A stretch of 64,000 nucleotides of DNA from Mycobacterium sp. E740 (GCF_001672895.1 NZ_LZKP01000089.1:1-64000); one strand, 5' to 3'; counted from the first letter of the stretch, positions 34,546 through 44,166 are shown. Translations and numbers: made by a program. Notes: generated by a model not told the origin, from the sequence alone.

Positions 34546-36558
34546 ATGCGCCTAGTCCGCTTGCTGACTCTCCTGCTCGCCGTGCTCGCCGCCAGTGCGC
34601 TCGTCGCACCGGCGGCGTCGGCCGAAGCGCCGTTTCGACTGCCGGGTTACGTCACTGACCACGCGGGCGTGCTGAACAGCGCTTCGCGATCCCAGGTGAC
34701 GTCGGCGATCGACAAGTTGTACTCCAGTCGCAAGACGCGGTTGTGGGTCGTCTACGTCGAATCGTTCTCCGGCCAGTCGGCGCAGACCTGGGCGCGCAAC
34801 ACGATGCGGACGAGCGACCTGGGCGATTTCGACGCGATACTCGCGGTCGCGACAGTCGATCGTTCGTATGCGTTCCTGGTGCCTGACAGCGCCACCGAAC
34901 TGAGCTCGAGCAAGGTGGAAAGCGTGCGGCGCAACGACATCGAGCCCGCACTGCGGCAGAACGACTGGGCTGGGGCGGCGGTGGCAGCGGCCGACGGGCT
35001 CGCCCAGTCCCCGCATTCAAGCATCAGCTGGACCGGACTGCTGATCGCGCTCGGGGCGATCGCGCTCGGCGTGGTGGTGCTGATGCTCTGGCGGCGGCGA
35101 CGGCGACGCAAGCGCCGGGAGGCCGAGTTCGCCGCAGCCCGGCGGGTCGACCCCACCGATCCGCAGGCATTGTCGGCCGTGTCGCTGGACGCCCTCGACG
35201 ACCTGTCGCGGGCCATGGTGGTCGAAGTCGACAACGCCGTGCGCACGAGCGGCCACGAACTGGAGTTGGCTGTCGAGGAGTTCGGCACGGAACGGACCGA
35301 ACCGTTCACGCGGGCGGTCACCAACGCCAAGACGACTCTCGCCCAAGCCTTCAACGTGCGGCAGATTCTCGACGACGCGGTACCCGAGACCCCGGCGCAG
35401 CGTCGCGATCTGTTGACTCGCGTCGTGGTCGCCGCCGCCAAGGCCGACCGTGAGCTGGAAGCGCAGCAGGAGGCGTTCGCGGATTTGCGAAACCTGGTGA
35501 TCAACGCGCCGTCGCGGCTGGACGCGATGACCCAGCAGGTGGTCGACATCACCGCGCGGCTGGACCCGTCGCAGCAGAAGCTCTCGCAACTGCACAGTGA
35601 GTTCGACGCAGCCGCGCTGAGCTCAATTGCCGGCAACGTCGACGCGGCTAAGGAACTGCTGACGTTCGCCGACCAGAACATCACCCGCGGACGCGATCTT
35701 GCGCTGCGGCCGGTGGCGGGCCAGCAGAGCGAGCTCGTCGAGTGTGTGCGCGCGGCCGAGTCCGCGTTGGCGCAGGCGCGCGGCCTGCTGGACGCGGTCG
35801 ACAGCGCTGCCAGTGACATCCGACGGGCCGTGGCCGCGCTGCCGGCGGCGATCGAAGACATTCAGAACGGCATCAAGCAGGCGAGCGCGCTGTTACGGCA
35901 GGGCAACGTGCCGCAGGCCGCACAGCTGGCAGAGGCGCGCGACGCGGCGGCCGCCGCGGTGGCCGGCGCGCAGCGGTCGAATTCGGTCGACCCGTTGGGT
36001 ACGTTCACCCAACTGACCAAGGCCGACGCCGATCTGGACCGGCTGCTGGCGGCCGTCGAGCAGGAGCGCGAGGCGGCCGAGCGGCTCAACCGCAAGTTGG
36101 ACGAGGCGCTGTTCACGGCGCGCTCGAGGGTTCGGTCGGTATCGGATTTCATCGACACTCGCCGCGGGATCGTCGGCCCGGAAGCGCGAACCCGGCTGGT
36201 CGAGGCGGTCCGCCAGATCGCTGCCGCCGAGGAGAAGCGGTCGACGGATACGGCGGGGGCGATCGCGCATGCCAACGGGGCGGCGATGTTGGCGTCACAG
36301 GCGCAGACACTGGCCAACGCCGATATGGAGGACGCGCAGCGCTCATACATGGGCCCGTTCGGGGGCGGACGTGGTGGTGGCGGAGGCAACATGGGCGCGA
36401 TCATCGGCGGCATTCTCATCGGCAACATCCTCAGCGGCGGAATGCGGGGCGGATTCGGTGGTTTCGGCGGCGGCTTCGGTGGTGGCGGCGGTTTCAGCCC
36501 GGGCTCGTTCGGCGGCTCCGGAGGCGGCGACATCTTCGGCGGCGGCGGCCGCTTCTAA
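34546..36558 (+). CDS. TPM-domain membrane protein with coiled-coil and Gly-rich tail (Rv2345-like)
   Basis: The ATG at 34546 (MRLVRLLTLLLAVLAASALV) gives 670 residues; longer readings run back across the dgt gene. A signal peptide is followed by a TPM domain (about 30-150: LPGYVTDHAGVLNSASRSQV, then FDAILAVATVDRSYAFLVPD). One membrane helix lies at about 163-183, followed by a basic RRRRRRKRR stop-transfer patch. Residues about 200-590 are long helical coiled-coil segments. The end (about 600-670) is Gly-rich (FGGGFGGGGGF). TPM domains outside plants are mostly of unknown role, often linked with membrane or wall stress. The location matches M. tuberculosis Rv2345. Confidence 0.85.
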   Translation: MRLVRLLTLLLAVLAASALVAPAASAEAPFRLPGYVTDHAGVLNSASRSQVTSAIDKLYSSRKTRLWVVYVESFSGQSAQTWARNTMRTSDLGDFDAILAVATVDRSYAFLVPDSATELSSSKVESVRRNDIEPALRQNDWAGAAVAAADGLAQSPHSSISWTGLLIALGAIALGVVVLMLWRRRRRRKRREAEFAAARRVDPTDPQALSAVSLDALDDLSRAMVVEVDNAVRTSGHELELAVEEFGTERTEPFTRAVTNAKTTLAQAFNVRQILDDAVPETPAQRRDLLTRVVVAAAKADRELEAQQEAFADLRNLVINAPSRLDAMTQQVVDITARLDPSQQKLSQLHSEFDAAALSSIAGNVDAAKELLTFADQNITRGRDLALRPVAGQQSELVECVRAAESALAQARGLLDAVDSAASDIRRAVAALPAAIEDIQNGIKQASALLRQGNVPQAAQLAEARDAAAAAVAGAQRSNSVDPLGTFTQLTKADADLDRLLAAVEQEREAAERLNRKLDEALFTARSRVRSVSDFIDTRRGIVGPEARTRLVEAVRQIAAAEEKRSTDTAGAIAHANGAAMLASQAQTLANADMEDAQRSYMGPFGGGRGGGGGNMGAIIGGILIGNILSGGMRGGFGGFGGGFGGGGGFSPGSFGGSGGGDIFGGGGRF

Positions 36559-36572
36559 TTCAGCTTTTTGGC

Positions 36573-36698
36573 GCGAGCGTGCGTGTTTGCACACGACACG
36601 CCGCGCATTGTCGGCAATATGTGCACCCTCGCCGCGCACCCACCGTGCGGAAAGTGCTGTGCCTCAACGGCGTGTCGTGTGCAGACGCGCACGCTCGG
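36573..36698. repeat. Imperfect palindromic repeat left of glyS
   Basis: A 31-base arm at 36573-36603 (GCGAGCGTGCGTGTTTGCAC onward) recurs inverted at 36668-36698 (ending in GCGCACGCTCGG). The arms match at about 27 positions. A related copy lies on the other side of glyS at 38146-38207. The repeat is non-coding and GC-rich, of the type scattered between genes in mycobacterial genomes. The gap 36559-36719 holds nothing else. Confidence 0.65.
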
Positions 36699-36719
36699 CG
36701 ACGAGTGAGCGCGCTGGGG

Positions 36720-38114
36720 TCAGCAGCCTTTGAGGCGGGTGGCCAGGTAGTCGCTGACGTTGTCGAGGGCGACGCGATCCTGCGTCATCGCATCGCGCTC
36801 GCGAATGGTCACGGCCTGGTCCTCCAATGAGTCGAAATCGACCGTCACGCAGAACGGCGTGCCGATCTCGTCCTGGCGGCGGTAGCGTCGGCCGATCGCG
36901 CCGGCGTCGTCGAACTCGACGTTCCAGCACTTGCGCAACTCGGCCGCAAGGTCGCGCGCCTTTGGCGACAGCGCCTCGTTGCGGGACAGCGGCAACACGG
37001 CCGCCTTGACCGGGGCGAGCCGCGGATCCAGCCGCAACACCGTGCGCTTGTCGACGCCGCCCTTGGCGTTGGGCGCCTCGTCCTCGGCGTAGGCGTCGAC
37101 GAGGAACGCCATGAACGACCGCGTCAACCCGGCTGCCGGTTCGATCACGTACGGGGTGTAACGAGTGTCGTTGGCCTGGTCGTAGTACGACAGGTCGACA
37201 CCGGAATGCTTTGCGTGCGTGGACAAGTCGAAGTCGGTACGGTTGGCGACACCTTCGAGTTCACCCCACGGGTTGCCCTGGAAGCCGAACTTGTACTCGA
37301 TATCGACCGTGCGGTCGGAGTAGTGCGACAGCTTCTCCTTCGGGTGCTCGTAGAGGCGAAGGTTGTCGCGGTCGATGCCGAGTTCGACGTACCACTGCAG
37401 CCGCTCGTCGATCCAGTACTGGTGCCACTCACGAGCGGTCGACGGCTCGACGAAGAACTCCATCTCCATCTGCTCGAACTCGCGGGTGCGGAAGATGAAG
37501 TTGCCGGGCGTGATCTCGTTGCGGAAGCTCTTGCCGGTCTGCGCGATTCCGAACGGCGGCTTCTTGCGTTGTGTCGTAACGACATTCGCGAAGTTGACGA
37601 AGATGCCCTGGGCTGTCTCGGGCCGCAGGTAGTGCAGCCCCTCCTCGGTCTCGATCGGTCCGAGGTAGGTCTTGAGCATCATGTTGAAGTCTCGCGCCTC
37701 GGTCCACTGGCCCTTGGTCCCGCAGTCCGGGCAGGCGATCTCGCTCATCGGCGCCGAGTCGGGGTCCGCTATGCCCTTCTTCTCGGCGTAGGCCTCCTGC
37801 AAATGGTCCTGCCGATGGCGCTTGTGGCAGTTCAGGCATTCGACCAGCGGATCGTTGAACACCTCGACGTGTCCCGACGCCACCCAGACCTCGCGCGGCA
37901 GGATGATCGACGAGTCGAGGCCCACCACGTCGTCGCGGCTGGTAACCACCGAGCGCCACCACTGCCGCTTGATGTTCTCCTTCAGTTCCACCCCGAGCGG
38001 GCCGTAATCCCATGCCGACTTGGTGCCGCCGTAGATCTCCCCCGCCTGGTAGACCAGACCGCGCCGCTTGGCGAGGTTCGCAACAGTGTCGATGATCGAG
38101 GAAGACTGAGCCAC
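36720..38114 (-). CDS. glyS: Glycyl-tRNA synthetase
   Basis: The GTG at 38114 gives 464 residues, close to the 463 I recall for the M. tuberculosis enzyme; upstream readings have no ribosome site and pass through repeat DNA. It is the class II, alpha2-type enzyme. Motifs: [20 protein letters not shown] at the start, a zinc-ribbon-like [11 protein letters not shown] and [11 protein letters not shown], motif 2 [20 protein letters not shown], and motif 3 in [14 protein letters not shown]. The anticodon-binding domain is at the end ([17 protein letters not shown]). It diverges from smtB-zur. Repeat copies lie on both flanks. Confidence 0.95.
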   Translation of the reverse strand: MAQSSSIIDTVANLAKRRGLVYQAGEIYGGTKSAWDYGPLGVELKENIKRQWWRSVVTSRDDVVGLDSSIILPREVWVASGHVEVFNDPLVECLNCHKRHRQDHLQEAYAEKKGIADPDSAPMSEIACPDCGTKGQWTEARDFNMMLKTYLGPIETEEGLHYLRPETAQGIFVNFANVVTTQRKKPPFGIAQTGKSFRNEITPGNFIFRTREFEQMEMEFFVEPSTAREWHQYWIDERLQWYVELGIDRDNLRLYEHPKEKLSHYSDRTVDIEYKFGFQGNPWGELEGVANRTDFDLSTHAKHSGVDLSYYDQANDTRYTPYVIEPAAGLTRSFMAFLVDAYAEDEAPNAKGGVDKRTVLRLDPRLAPVKAAVLPLSRNEALSPKARDLAAELRKCWNVEFDDAGAIGRRYRRQDEIGTPFCVTVDFDSLEDQAVTIRERDAMTQDRVALDNVSDYLATRLKGC

Positions 38115-38145
38115 GACAGCACAGCCTAGATGGTGCCTCCTCGCC

Positions 38146-38207
38146 CGCGAGCGACCGCATTTGTACGCGACACGCCGCACTTCTGTGTGCAAACACGGGC
38201 GCTCGCG
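38146..38207. repeat. Imperfect palindromic repeat right of glyS
   Basis: The left part CGCGAGCGACCGCATTTGTA (from 38146) continues with CGCGACACGCCGCAC, and the right part GTGTGCAAACACGGGCGCTC (38185 on) is roughly its inverse. The segments CGACACGCCG, GTGTTTGCACAC and GCGCGAGCG are shared with the copy at 36573-36698. It lies in the 160-base divergent region between glyS and smtB, so it may affect or have been tolerated near their promoters. Confidence 0.6.
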
Positions 38208-38255
38208 CACGAAAAGAGAGGGGGCATGCGTTATCCCGCATGTATCGTGGGCGCC

Positions 38256-38278
38256 ATAATGAAAACGATTTCCAGTAT
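38256..38278. promoter_or_regulatory. Zur-like operator at the smtB start
   Basis: ATAATGAAAACGATTTCCAG followed by TAT contains the core TGAAAACGATTTCCA, close to the Zur/Fur-type box TGAAAATGATTATCA and roughly palindromic (17 of 23 positions). A likely -10 element TATCGT lies at 38242-38247, which puts transcription start near 38254, inside the operator's edge. It would let zinc-bound Zur, or apo-SmtB, repress the smtB-zur operon. Protein binding is inference. Confidence 0.6.
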
Positions 38279-38612
38279 GGCCGAATCTCACGAGCACAGC
38301 GGCACCCCGTTTCCCGACCTGCCGCCACGCGAGGTGCTCGACACCTCCGGCGACTTGCTGCGCGCGCTGGCCGCTCCGGTGCGGATCGCGATCGTGCTGC
38401 AGTTGCGGGAGTCGGCGCGCTGCGTGCATGAACTCGTCGACGCGCTGGCCGTCCCACAGCCGTTGGTGAGCCAGCACCTGCGGATCCTAAAAGCCGCGGG
38501 CGTGGTGGCCGGCGAACGGTCCGGGCGCGAGGTGATGTACCGCCTCGTCGACGAGCACCTCGCCGAAATCGTCGTCGCCGCGGTGACCCATGCCGCTGAG
38601 GGCAGCCAGTGA
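38259..38612 (+). CDS. smtB: ArsR/SmtB family zinc-responsive repressor
   Basis: This is a small winged-helix repressor, 117 residues from an ATG at 38259. That start fits a near-leaderless mRNA from the -10 box at 38242. Starts at 38226 (ATG, ribosome site too close) or 38277 ([12 protein letters not shown]) are possible. The core is [20 protein letters not shown], with the recognition helix [20 protein letters not shown] and wing GREVMYRL. It shares an operon with zur, with a GTGA overlap. In M. tuberculosis (Rv2358-Rv2359, from memory) SmtB without zinc represses the operon, and rising zinc releases it, making Zur. Confidence 0.88.
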   Translation: MKTISSMAESHEHSGTPFPDLPPREVLDTSGDLLRALAAPVRIAIVLQLRESARCVHELVDALAVPQPLVSQHLRILKAAGVVAGERSGREVMYRLVDEHLAEIVVAAVTHAAEGSQ

Positions 38613-39013
38613 CCACGGTGCCGCCTTCGACGGGCGTGCGCGCCACTCGCCAGCGCGCGGCGATCACTGCGCTGCTCGAGAACCTCGACGAGTTCCGCTC
38701 AGCCCAGGAGCTGCACGACGAGTTGCGGCGGCGCGGCGAGGGCATCGGGCTGACGACCGTGTACCGCACCCTGCAGCAGATGGCGGCAGCCGGCGTCGTC
38801 GACACGTTGCGCACCGACACCGGCGAGTCGGTGTACCGGCGCTGCTCGGACGACCACCATCACCACCTGGTGTGCCGGGCCTGCGGGTCGACCGTCGAGA
38901 TTCAGGGCCGTGACGTCGAAGCCTGGGCCGCCGACATCGCCCGCGAGCACGGGTTCTCCGACGTCAGCCACACGATCGAGATCTTCGGCGTCTGCGGCGG
39001 CTGCAGCGGCTAG
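38609..39013 (+). CDS. zur: Zinc uptake regulator Zur (FurB)
   Basis: This 134-residue Fur-family repressor starts at a GTG that overlaps the smtB stop. DNA-binding part: ATRQRAAITALLENLDEFRS and GEGIGLTTVYRTLQQMAAAG. Metal part: DDHHHHLVCRACGSTVEI (His cluster plus first CxxC) and the C-terminal FGVCGGCSG (second CxxC) for structural zinc. With zinc bound it represses uptake genes and zinc-free ribosomal protein paralogs. The stop overlaps the next convergent gene by four bases. Confidence 0.93.
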   Translation: MTTVPPSTGVRATRQRAAITALLENLDEFRSAQELHDELRRRGEGIGLTTVYRTLQQMAAAGVVDTLRTDTGESVYRRCSDDHHHHLVCRACGSTVEIQGRDVEAWAADIAREHGFSDVSHTIEIFGVCGGCSG

Positions 39014-39438
39014 GGCGCCACCAGCGCGCGACGCACCTCGGAGCCGGTGGCCAGGACCATGAGAATCAGTGTGCGCAGCGCGTCGTCGGTCAGGCCGGCG
39101 GCGGGAAAGTTGTAGCGCAGCAGCACATCCGCGACCTTCTTCGAGTTGCGTTTGGCGCCAGCGGCGACCTGCGCGTGCCCGCTCTTGGCCGCCAGCGACA
39201 CCGTGCCGAGCAGCGTGTTGTGGGCGTGCTCGGCGACCTTGGCCCGCAGCTTGGCGTCCAACGGCAGATCCCACGCGAGGATCTGGGTCAGCGACACCAG
39301 CTCGAGGCCCTCGGCGACCGGCACGGTCCGCAGCGAAGCGAACGTCTCGTCGTGGTGCACGGTCACCGCGCCGTCGTCCTCGCGCGTCACCGGCAGCACC
39401 CCGTCGAGAACGTCGCCGAGCCGCTCCTGCAGGCTCAT
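39010..39438 (-). CDS. Conserved protein of uppS operon (Rv2360c-like)
   Basis: The ATG at 39438 overlaps the uppS stop (TGATG) and gives 142 residues, the size I recall for Rv2360c. It starts [20 protein letters not shown]. The middle has VTVHHDETFASLRTVPVAEG and an Ala/Lys-rich helix pair (KVAEHAHNTLLGTVSLAAKS), ending LTDDALRTLILMVLATGSEV. No membrane segment or enzyme motif is seen. Conservation of its place after uppS suggests a link with that operon; the function is unknown. Confidence 0.8.
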   Translation of the reverse strand: MSLQERLGDVLDGVLPVTREDDGAVTVHHDETFASLRTVPVAEGLELVSLTQILAWDLPLDAKLRAKVAEHAHNTLLGTVSLAAKSGHAQVAAGAKRNSKKVADVLLRYNFPAAGLTDDALRTLILMVLATGSEVRRALVAP

Positions 39439-40331
39439 CAGGCCCTGCCGAAGCGTCGGTTGCGGTTGACGTACTCCTCGCAGGCGGCCCACAGATCACG
39501 GCGGTCGTAGTCCGGCCACAGCTTGTCCTGGAAGACGAACTCGGCGTAGGCCGCCTGCCAGAGCAGGAAGTTGCTGGCCCGCTGCTCCCCCGAAGTCCGG
39601 ATGAACAGGTCGACGTCGGGGATGTCGGAGCGGTGTAGGTGTTTGGCGAACGCCGCCTCGGTGATGCGGTTCGGGTTGACCTTGCCCTCGGCGGCCCGCT
39701 GCGCGAGCTCGCGCGTCGCCTCCACGATCTCGGTGCGGCCGCCGTAGTTGACGCAGTAGTTGATCGTGATGACGTCGTTGCCGACCGTCATCTGCTCGGC
39801 GATGTCGAACTCCTTGATCACGCTGCGCCACATCCGCGGTCGCGAACCGACCCAGCGCATCCGCACGCCCATGTCGTTGAGGTTCTCGCGGCGCCGACGC
39901 ACCACTTCCCGGTTGAAGCCCATCAGGAACCGCACCTCTTCGGTGCTGCGCTTCCAGTTCTCCGTCGAGAACGCATACACCGTCAGGTGCTTGATACCGA
40001 TTTCGATTGCGCCACAGGTGATGTCGATGAGCACGGCCTCGCCCATCTTGTGCCCTTCGGTGCGGTGCAGGCCCCGCTGGGTGGCCCAGCGTCCGTTGCC
40101 GTCCATGACGACGGCGACGTGGTGGGGCACCTGGTCGGCCGGGATCCGGGGCGCGGCCGCCTTCGAGGTGTGCTGGGGTGGACGCGCGAACCGGCCGTTG
40201 GTGCCCGCCGGGATCTCGGGGAAGACGACGGGCCACGCCGACTTGTCCGGAAACATCGGATAGTCGTCAGGCGCCGGGGGCAGCTGTGGGTACGTCGGGG
40301 CCTTCCTGCGCCCAGCCCGTTCGCTTGCCAT
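39438..40331 (-). CDS. uppS: Decaprenyl-type polyprenyl diphosphate synthase (UppS)
   Basis: The ATG at 40331 ([20 protein letters not shown]) gives 297 residues. It is a cis-prenyltransferase: [20 protein letters not shown] (substrate-binding Asp), then [20 protein letters not shown] and the C-terminal [20 protein letters not shown]. It extends a short allylic diphosphate with isopentenyl units to make the C50 lipid carrier of peptidoglycan and arabinogalactan. The N-terminal 70 residues are longer than in E. coli UppS, as in Rv2361c. It overlaps recO by 65 bases and the next gene by a TGATG. Confidence 0.93.
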   Translation of the reverse strand: MASERAGRRKAPTYPQLPPAPDDYPMFPDKSAWPVVFPEIPAGTNGRFARPPQHTSKAAAPRIPADQVPHHVAVVMDGNGRWATQRGLHRTEGHKMGEAVLIDITCGAIEIGIKHLTVYAFSTENWKRSTEEVRFLMGFNREVVRRRRENLNDMGVRMRWVGSRPRMWRSVIKEFDIAEQMTVGNDVITINYCVNYGGRTEIVEATRELAQRAAEGKVNPNRITEAAFAKHLHRSDIPDVDLFIRTSGEQRASNFLLWQAAYAEFVFQDKLWPDYDRRDLWAACEEYVNRNRRFGRA

Positions 40332-41121
40332 GGAGCACATCCTGCCCGAACAGCGACACATGCTGGTCAGGCAGGGTCCTGTCCACCCGGTACACCCGCT
40401 CGACCAGGGGTAGCGTCCGTAGCTGGCGTTCCAGATGCCACTGCAGATGCGCGGCCACGAGCCCACTGGCCTGACTGCGGTGTGACGCCGTCGACGTCTC
40501 GGCGTGCTCCCAGTCCCCGTCGTGCAGCGCCGCCATCAGGTCGAGCACCGCCTGCGGCGGCGTCACCGACCCGGACGGGCGGCAGTGCACACACACGCTG
40601 CCCCCGGCCGCCACATGGAACGCCCGGTGTGGGCCCGGCGCTGCGCAGCGGGCGCATTCGGTCAGCGCCGGGGCCCACCCCGCGATCCCCATGGCGCGCA
40701 ACAAATAGGCGTCCAGCACGAGTTCCCGGGCCCGGGCGCCGTCGGCCACCGCCCGCAACGCGGCCACCGTCAGCCGGTGCAGTGCAGGCACCGGGGCGCG
40801 CTCCTCACCGGCCAGGCGTTCCGCGGTCTCCAGCACCGCGCATGCGCAGGTGTAGCGGCCGTAGTCGCTGACGATGTCAGAGGCGAACGCGTCGATGGCC
40901 TGCACCTGGGTGACGATGTCGAGATTGCGCCCCGGATGCAGCTGTACGTCGATGTGCGCGAACGGCTCCAGCCTGGCGCCGAACTTGCTGCGGGTGCGCC
41001 GCACCCCCTTGGCCACCGCCCGCACCAAACCGTGATCGCGGGTGAGCAGGGTGACGATCCGGTCGGCCTCGCCGAGCTTGTGCTGGCGCAGCACCACCGC
41101 TCGGTCCCGATACAGCCGCAT
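40267..41121 (-). CDS. recO: DNA repair protein RecO
   Basis: The ATG at 41121 gives 284 residues: [20 protein letters not shown], the OB-fold entry of RecO, then [21 protein letters not shown] zinc site is formed by CARCAAPG and CVHC near residues 175-200. RecO loads RecA with RecR and anneals strands during recombinational repair. Its 3' end overlaps the uppS start by 65 bases, unusually long but on the same strand, as in related genomes. It diverges from the amidase gene with 63 bases between starts. Confidence 0.93.
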   Translation of the reverse strand: MRLYRDRAVVLRQHKLGEADRIVTLLTRDHGLVRAVAKGVRRTRSKFGARLEPFAHIDVQLHPGRNLDIVTQVQAIDAFASDIVSDYGRYTCACAVLETAERLAGEERAPVPALHRLTVAALRAVADGARARELVLDAYLLRAMGIAGWAPALTECARCAAPGPHRAFHVAAGGSVCVHCRPSGSVTPPQAVLDLMAALHDGDWEHAETSTASHRSQASGLVAAHLQWHLERQLRTLPLVERVYRVDRTLPDQHVSLFGQDVLHGKRTGWAQEGPDVPTAAPGA

Positions 41122-41184
41122 TGGTTCAGTCTCGCACTGCAGTCCGTCAGATCCCGATACGCACCGCCGATATCCTTTGAAGCG

Positions 41185-42702
41185 ATGGTCGACAATTCGC
41201 GCTTCCCCACCCTGACTCAACAGCTGTTCCAGCTCGCGAGCGGCTCCGTCACATCGGTGGAACTGGTGCAGCGCTCGCTCGACGCCATCGCGGCCAGCCA
41301 GCCGACCCTGAACGCGTTCCGCGTGGTGTTCACCGAACGCGCACTGGCCGACGCAGCCGCCGCCGACCGCAAACGTGCTGTGGCGCAGGATCTTTCGCGA
41401 TATCCGCTGTTGGGTGTCCCGATCGCCGTCAAGGACGACGTCGACGTCGCAGGGGTGCCGACCCGGTTCGGCGCCGCCGGAAATGTGCGGCCGGCCGCCC
41501 AGGACAGCGAAGTCGTGCGACGGCTGCGCGCGGCGGGCGCCGTCATCGTCGGCAAGACCAACACCTGCGAACTCGGCCAGTGGCCGTTCACCAGCGGACC
41601 GGCGTTCGGCCACACCCGCAACCCGTGGTCGCGTGAGCACACGCCGGGCGGATCGTCGGGCGGCAGCGCGGCGGCGGTCGCGGCCGGCTTGGTGACCGCC
41701 GCGATCGGATCCGACGGCGCGGGCAGCGTGCGAATCCCCGCGGCGTGGACACATCTGGTCGGGATCAAACCCCAGCGCGGACGCATCTCGACGTGGCCGC
41801 TTCCCGAGGCGTTCAACGGCATCACGGTCAACGGGGTGCTGGCGCGCACCGTCACCGACGCCGCACTCGTGCTCGACGCCGCATCCGGAAACGTTGCCGG
41901 CGATCGCCACCAGCCGCCCGCGGTGAAGGTTTCGGAGTACGTGGCGCAGGCGCCCGGCCCGCTGCGGATCGCGATGTCGACGCGGTTTCCGTTCACGGTG
42001 TTCCGGGCGAGCCTGCACCCGGAGATCCGGGCCGCGATGTCCGTCGTCGCCGGGCAGCTCGAGGAGCTCGGGCACAGCACCTTCGAGGCTGATCCGGACT
42101 ACAGCCTCGGCATGTCGTGGAACTTCCTGTCCCGCTCGACGTCGGGCCTGCTCGAGTGGGCGGACCGGCTCGGGTACGACGTCACGCTCGACAAGCGGAC
42201 CCGGGCCAATCTGCGGACCGGCCGGCTGCTGTCGGAGCACGTGCTGCGCAAGGCCCGCACTCGCGAGGCCCGCGCGCACCGCCGCATCGGCTACATCTTC
42301 AACATCGCCGACGTAATTCTGGCGCCGACCACCGCGCAGCCGCCGCCCGAGGTGCACGAGTTCGATCACCTCGGCGGTCTGGCGACCGACCGCACGATGA
42401 TCAAGGCCTGCCCCGTCACCTGGCCGTGGAATCTGCTGGGGTGGCCGTCGATCAACGTGCCCGCGGGGTTCACCAGCGACGGTCTGCCGATCGGCGTCCA
42501 GCTGATGGGCCCCGCCAACAGCGAACCGCTACTGGTATCGCTGGCCGCCGAGCTGGAGGCGATCAACGGCTGGGCGATGCGCCAACCCGAGCCCTGGTGG
42601 CGTCCCGAACCCGCCCCGGACCCTGAGCCGGCGGCGACCAAGGAGCCCATAACCGGTTCGGACCGGCCAGAACGCGAAGACGTCTCCGACGAAGTCGCGT
42701 AA
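41185..42702 (+). CDS. Amidase, amidase-signature family (AmiA2-like)
   Basis: The ATG at 41185 gives 505 residues. The catalytic triad Ser-Ser-Lys is in PIAVKDDVDVAG (Lys) and TPGGSSGGSAAAVAAGLVTA with IGSDGAGSVRIPAAW (the two Ser). C-terminal PADGP-like stretch is TWPWNLLGWPSINVPAG. Such enzymes hydrolyse amides or act as GatA-like transferases; no GatB or GatC is beside it. Synteny with Rv2363 (amiA2, from memory) supports the name. The last bases overlap the CAP-domain gene start by one (TAATG). Confidence 0.88.
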   Translation: MVDNSRFPTLTQQLFQLASGSVTSVELVQRSLDAIAASQPTLNAFRVVFTERALADAAAADRKRAVAQDLSRYPLLGVPIAVKDDVDVAGVPTRFGAAGNVRPAAQDSEVVRRLRAAGAVIVGKTNTCELGQWPFTSGPAFGHTRNPWSREHTPGGSSGGSAAAVAAGLVTAAIGSDGAGSVRIPAAWTHLVGIKPQRGRISTWPLPEAFNGITVNGVLARTVTDAALVLDAASGNVAGDRHQPPAVKVSEYVAQAPGPLRIAMSTRFPFTVFRASLHPEIRAAMSVVAGQLEELGHSTFEADPDYSLGMSWNFLSRSTSGLLEWADRLGYDVTLDKRTRANLRTGRLLSEHVLRKARTREARAHRRIGYIFNIADVILAPTTAQPPPEVHEFDHLGGLATDRTMIKACPVTWPWNLLGWPSINVPAGFTSDGLPIGVQLMGPANSEPLLVSLAAELEAINGWAMRQPEPWWRPEPAPDPEPAATKEPITGSDRPEREDVSDEVA

Positions 42703-43262
42703 TGTCTCGCGGAATGAGAGCCCTGCGCTATTCCTGTGCGGTCCCGGTCGTAGCCCTCGCGGCGGGTGCGATCGTCGGGGCGCCGGAAGCGGCCGCCGAC
42801 AACAAGCGGCTCAACGACGGCGTGGTGGCCAATGTCTACACCGTGCAACACCAGGCCGGCTGCGACACCGACATCAAGATCAATCCAAAGCTGCGGCTGG
42901 CCGCCGAATGGCACACCAACGATGTGCTGAACAACCGCGCGCTGAATGGTGACATCGGCTCCGACGGCTCGACCGTCCCAGACCGGGCGCGCAAAGCCGG
43001 GTACGCCGGCGCCGTCGCCGAGACCGTGGCGATCAACCCCGCCTTGGCGATCAGCGGCATCGAGCTGATCAACCAGTGGTATCACCGGCCCGACTACCAC
43101 GAGATCATGGCCGACTGTTCCAACGTCGACATCGGCGTGTGGTCGGCGAACGCGCTCGACCGCACGGTCGTGGTGGCCGTCTACGGCAAGGGCGACTCGG
43201 CGCCGCCGGCGCTCGGACCCGGCAGGCCGTTCGGGGAGCCGGGCTCGGGCGCCCAGAGCTAA
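42702..43262 (+). CDS. Secreted CAP/SCP-domain protein
   Basis: The 186-residue protein begins at an ATG overlapping the amidase stop; another ATG follows four codons later. The signal peptide (YSCAVPVVALAAGAIVGAPE) precedes a CAP domain: ADNKRLNDGVVANVYTVQHQ, RLAAEWHTNDVLNNRALNGD, and IELINQWYHRPDYHEIMADC. The last 20 residues are Pro/Gly-rich. Bacterial CAP proteins are extracellular, of mostly unknown role. It is not in the M. tuberculosis order as I recall and may be a gain in this lineage. It has a 4-base convergent overlap with era. Confidence 0.8.
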   Translation: MSRGMRALRYSCAVPVVALAAGAIVGAPEAAADNKRLNDGVVANVYTVQHQAGCDTDIKINPKLRLAAEWHTNDVLNNRALNGDIGSDGSTVPDRARKAGYAGAVAETVAINPALAISGIELINQWYHRPDYHEIMADCSNVDIGVWSANALDRTVVVAVYGKGDSAPPALGPGRPFGEPGSGAQS

Positions 43263-44161
43263 AAGCCCAGGCGCCCCAGCTGTTTCGGGTCGCGCTGCCA
43301 GTTCTTGGCGACCTTGACCCGCAGATCGAGGAACACCTTGGTGCCCAACAGCTTCTCGATCTGTGTGCGGGCCGCGGTGCCGACCTCGCGCAATCTGGCG
43401 CCGCCCTTGCCGATCACGATGCCTTTCTGGCTGTCGCGTTCGACGAAGAGAATCGCGTGGACGTCGATCAGGTCGTCACGGCCCTCCCGCGGAGTGACCT
43501 CCTCGATGACGACGGCCAGCGAGTGCGGCAGCTCTTCGCGCACCCCTTCGAGCGCGGCCTCGCGGATCAGCTCGGCCATCAAGGTTTCCTCGGGTTCGTC
43601 GGTGAGCTCGCCGTCGGGATAGAAGGCCGGCCCCGGCGGAAGCTTCGCCACCAGCACGTCGACGAGCACGTCGAGGTTGTCGGCGGCCGTCGCCGACACC
43701 GGCACGATCTCGGTGTCCGGGCCGACCAACTCGCTGACCGCGACCAGTTGCGCGGCGATGCGGTCCTTGGGCACCTTGTCGATCTTGGTGACGACGGCGA
43801 CCAGCGTGGTCCTGGGCGCGACGGCGCGGATCTGGTCGAAAATCCACCGGTCGCCGGGCCCGATCTTCTCGTCGGCCGGGATACACCAACCGATCACGTC
43901 GACCTCGGAGTACGTGTCCTTCACCAGGTCGTTGAGCCGCTGCCCCAGCAGGGTTCGCGGCCGATGTAGACCCGGAGTGTCGACGAGGACGATCTGGAAG
44001 TCGTCGCGATGCACGATCCCGCGGATGGTGTGCCGGGTGGTCTGCGGCCGGTTCGACGTGATCGCGACCTTCGCGCCGACCAATGCATTGGTCAGCGTGG
44101 ACTTGCCGGTGTTGGGCCGCCCGACGAAACAGACGAAACCCGAACGGAATTCAGGCATCAC
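43259..44161 (-). CDS. era: GTPase Era
   Basis: This 300-residue GTPase binds 16S rRNA and helps mature the small ribosomal subunit. G1 is VGRPNTGKSTLTNA, the switch II DTPGLH, and G4 TKID. The KH domain near the end has IGKGGARLREVGTAARTQIE for binding the 3' end of 16S rRNA, followed by LFLDLRVKVAKNWQR-like VFLDLRVKVAKNWQ. It is read after ybeY, corC-like and CDA-like genes on the same strand; the group phoH-ybeY-corC-cdd-era is a common actinobacterial run. A 58-bp palindromic element lies between it and the CDA-like gene. Confidence 0.95.
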   Translation of the reverse strand: MMPEFRSGFVCFVGRPNTGKSTLTNALVGAKVAITSNRPQTTRHTIRGIVHRDDFQIVLVDTPGLHRPRTLLGQRLNDLVKDTYSEVDVIGWCIPADEKIGPGDRWIFDQIRAVAPRTTLVAVVTKIDKVPKDRIAAQLVAVSELVGPDTEIVPVSATAADNLDVLVDVLVAKLPPGPAFYPDGELTDEPEETLMAELIREAALEGVREELPHSLAVVIEEVTPREGRDDLIDVHAILFVERDSQKGIVIGKGGARLREVGTAARTQIEKLLGTKVFLDLRVKVAKNWQRDPKQLGRLGF

Positions 44162-44166
44162 TTCCC

